From an uncultured Coprococcus sp. (GTDB lineage: Bacteria; Bacillota; Clostridia; Lachnospirales; Lachnospiraceae): a stretch of 6,256 nt of DNA. The notes beneath the pieces were generated by a model. It ran no database searches and was not told the origin of the DNA. It saw only the letters and a list, made by a program, of their open reading frames with translations. Both the position numbers and the translations under genes were made by a program. Shown here piece after piece: positions 6,126 to 6,256 of the stretch (the first letter of the stretch is position 1; the number at the start of each line of letters is the position of its first letter). The stretch covers positions 1 to 6,256 of the forward strand of contig URJI01000121.1 of the NCBI GenBank assembly GCA_900548215.1, in the 5' to 3' direction.

Positions 6126-6256
6126 TCACATAACATCCTTATTCTCAAAATACATCATCCCGCTGGCCATCGTGATCAGCAAGAGCCCTCCGGCAACCGC
6201 AAGTCCGCTCTCCGGGCTGATTCCATCCTCCACCACATATGACATCCTCTGCCACA
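6126..6256 (-). CDS. C-terminal end of a probable membrane protein (start beyond window)
   Basis: The minus-strand frame ending at TGA (6126-6128) is open to the right edge, giving 42 residues. It contains a hydrophobic segment GLAVAGGLLLITMASGMMYF followed by ENKDVM. One terminal membrane span with a short polar tail fits an integral membrane protein, for instance a transporter permease, but the fragment is too short to assign a family. It converges on pfp and its stop lies directly next to the shared terminator, which supports a real gene end. The two other minus frames contain stops within the fragment. Confidence 0.6.
   Translation of the reverse strand, partial: WQRMSYVVEDGISPESGLAVAGGLLLITMASGMMYFENKDVM

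Overview
The window reads as a chromosomal housekeeping segment from a low-to-mid G+C Gram-positive bacterium. It is most likely a member of Clostridia, with a Lachnospiraceae-like flavour. The indicators are a T-box controlled pheS, SpoIID/LytB and YihY membrane proteins, a PPi-type phosphofructokinase, AGGAG-type ribosome binding sites and intrinsic terminators. No transposase, integrase, phage gene, CRISPR array or tRNA gene is visible.

Left part, minus strand (1-4047). Reading leftward from about 4047, a consensus promoter (TTGCAA, 17 bp, TATAAT) starts a roughly 220-nt untranslated transcript. This transcript folds on paper into one long interrupted rod and ends at a 28-bp perfect palindrome with a U-run. 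I interpret it as a candidate 6S RNA. Immediately after its terminator lies a gene for a membrane-anchored SpoIID/LytB-type protein (2142-3764). It is followed after 40 bp by a YihY/BrkB-family membrane protein (1232-2101). The promoter of the next unit overlaps the end of that gene: its -35 hexamer contains the yihY-like stop codon. That promoter drives a tRNA-Phe-sensing T-box leader (about 893-1200) with specifier codon UUC, then pheS, which runs off the left edge at base 1.

Right part, plus strand (4118-6118). A divergent promoter is followed by a gene for an unrecognised 199-residue protein with one N-terminal membrane segment. After 29 bp comes a PPi-dependent 6-phosphofructokinase gene, with PKTIDND and GGNDS active-site signatures. 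A long AT-rich hairpin at 6076-6118 ends this pair. It also lies directly against the stop codon of a converging minus-strand gene, of which only the 42 C-terminal residues of a probable membrane protein are inside the window.

How it fits together: phenylalanyl-tRNA charging is controlled by uncharged tRNA-Phe through the T-box. The glycolytic PPi-PFK appears co-expressed with an unknown membrane-tethered protein. The divergent intergenic region 3765-4192 is the most interesting stretch, because its conserved-looking RNA architecture is not explained by any protein-coding gene.
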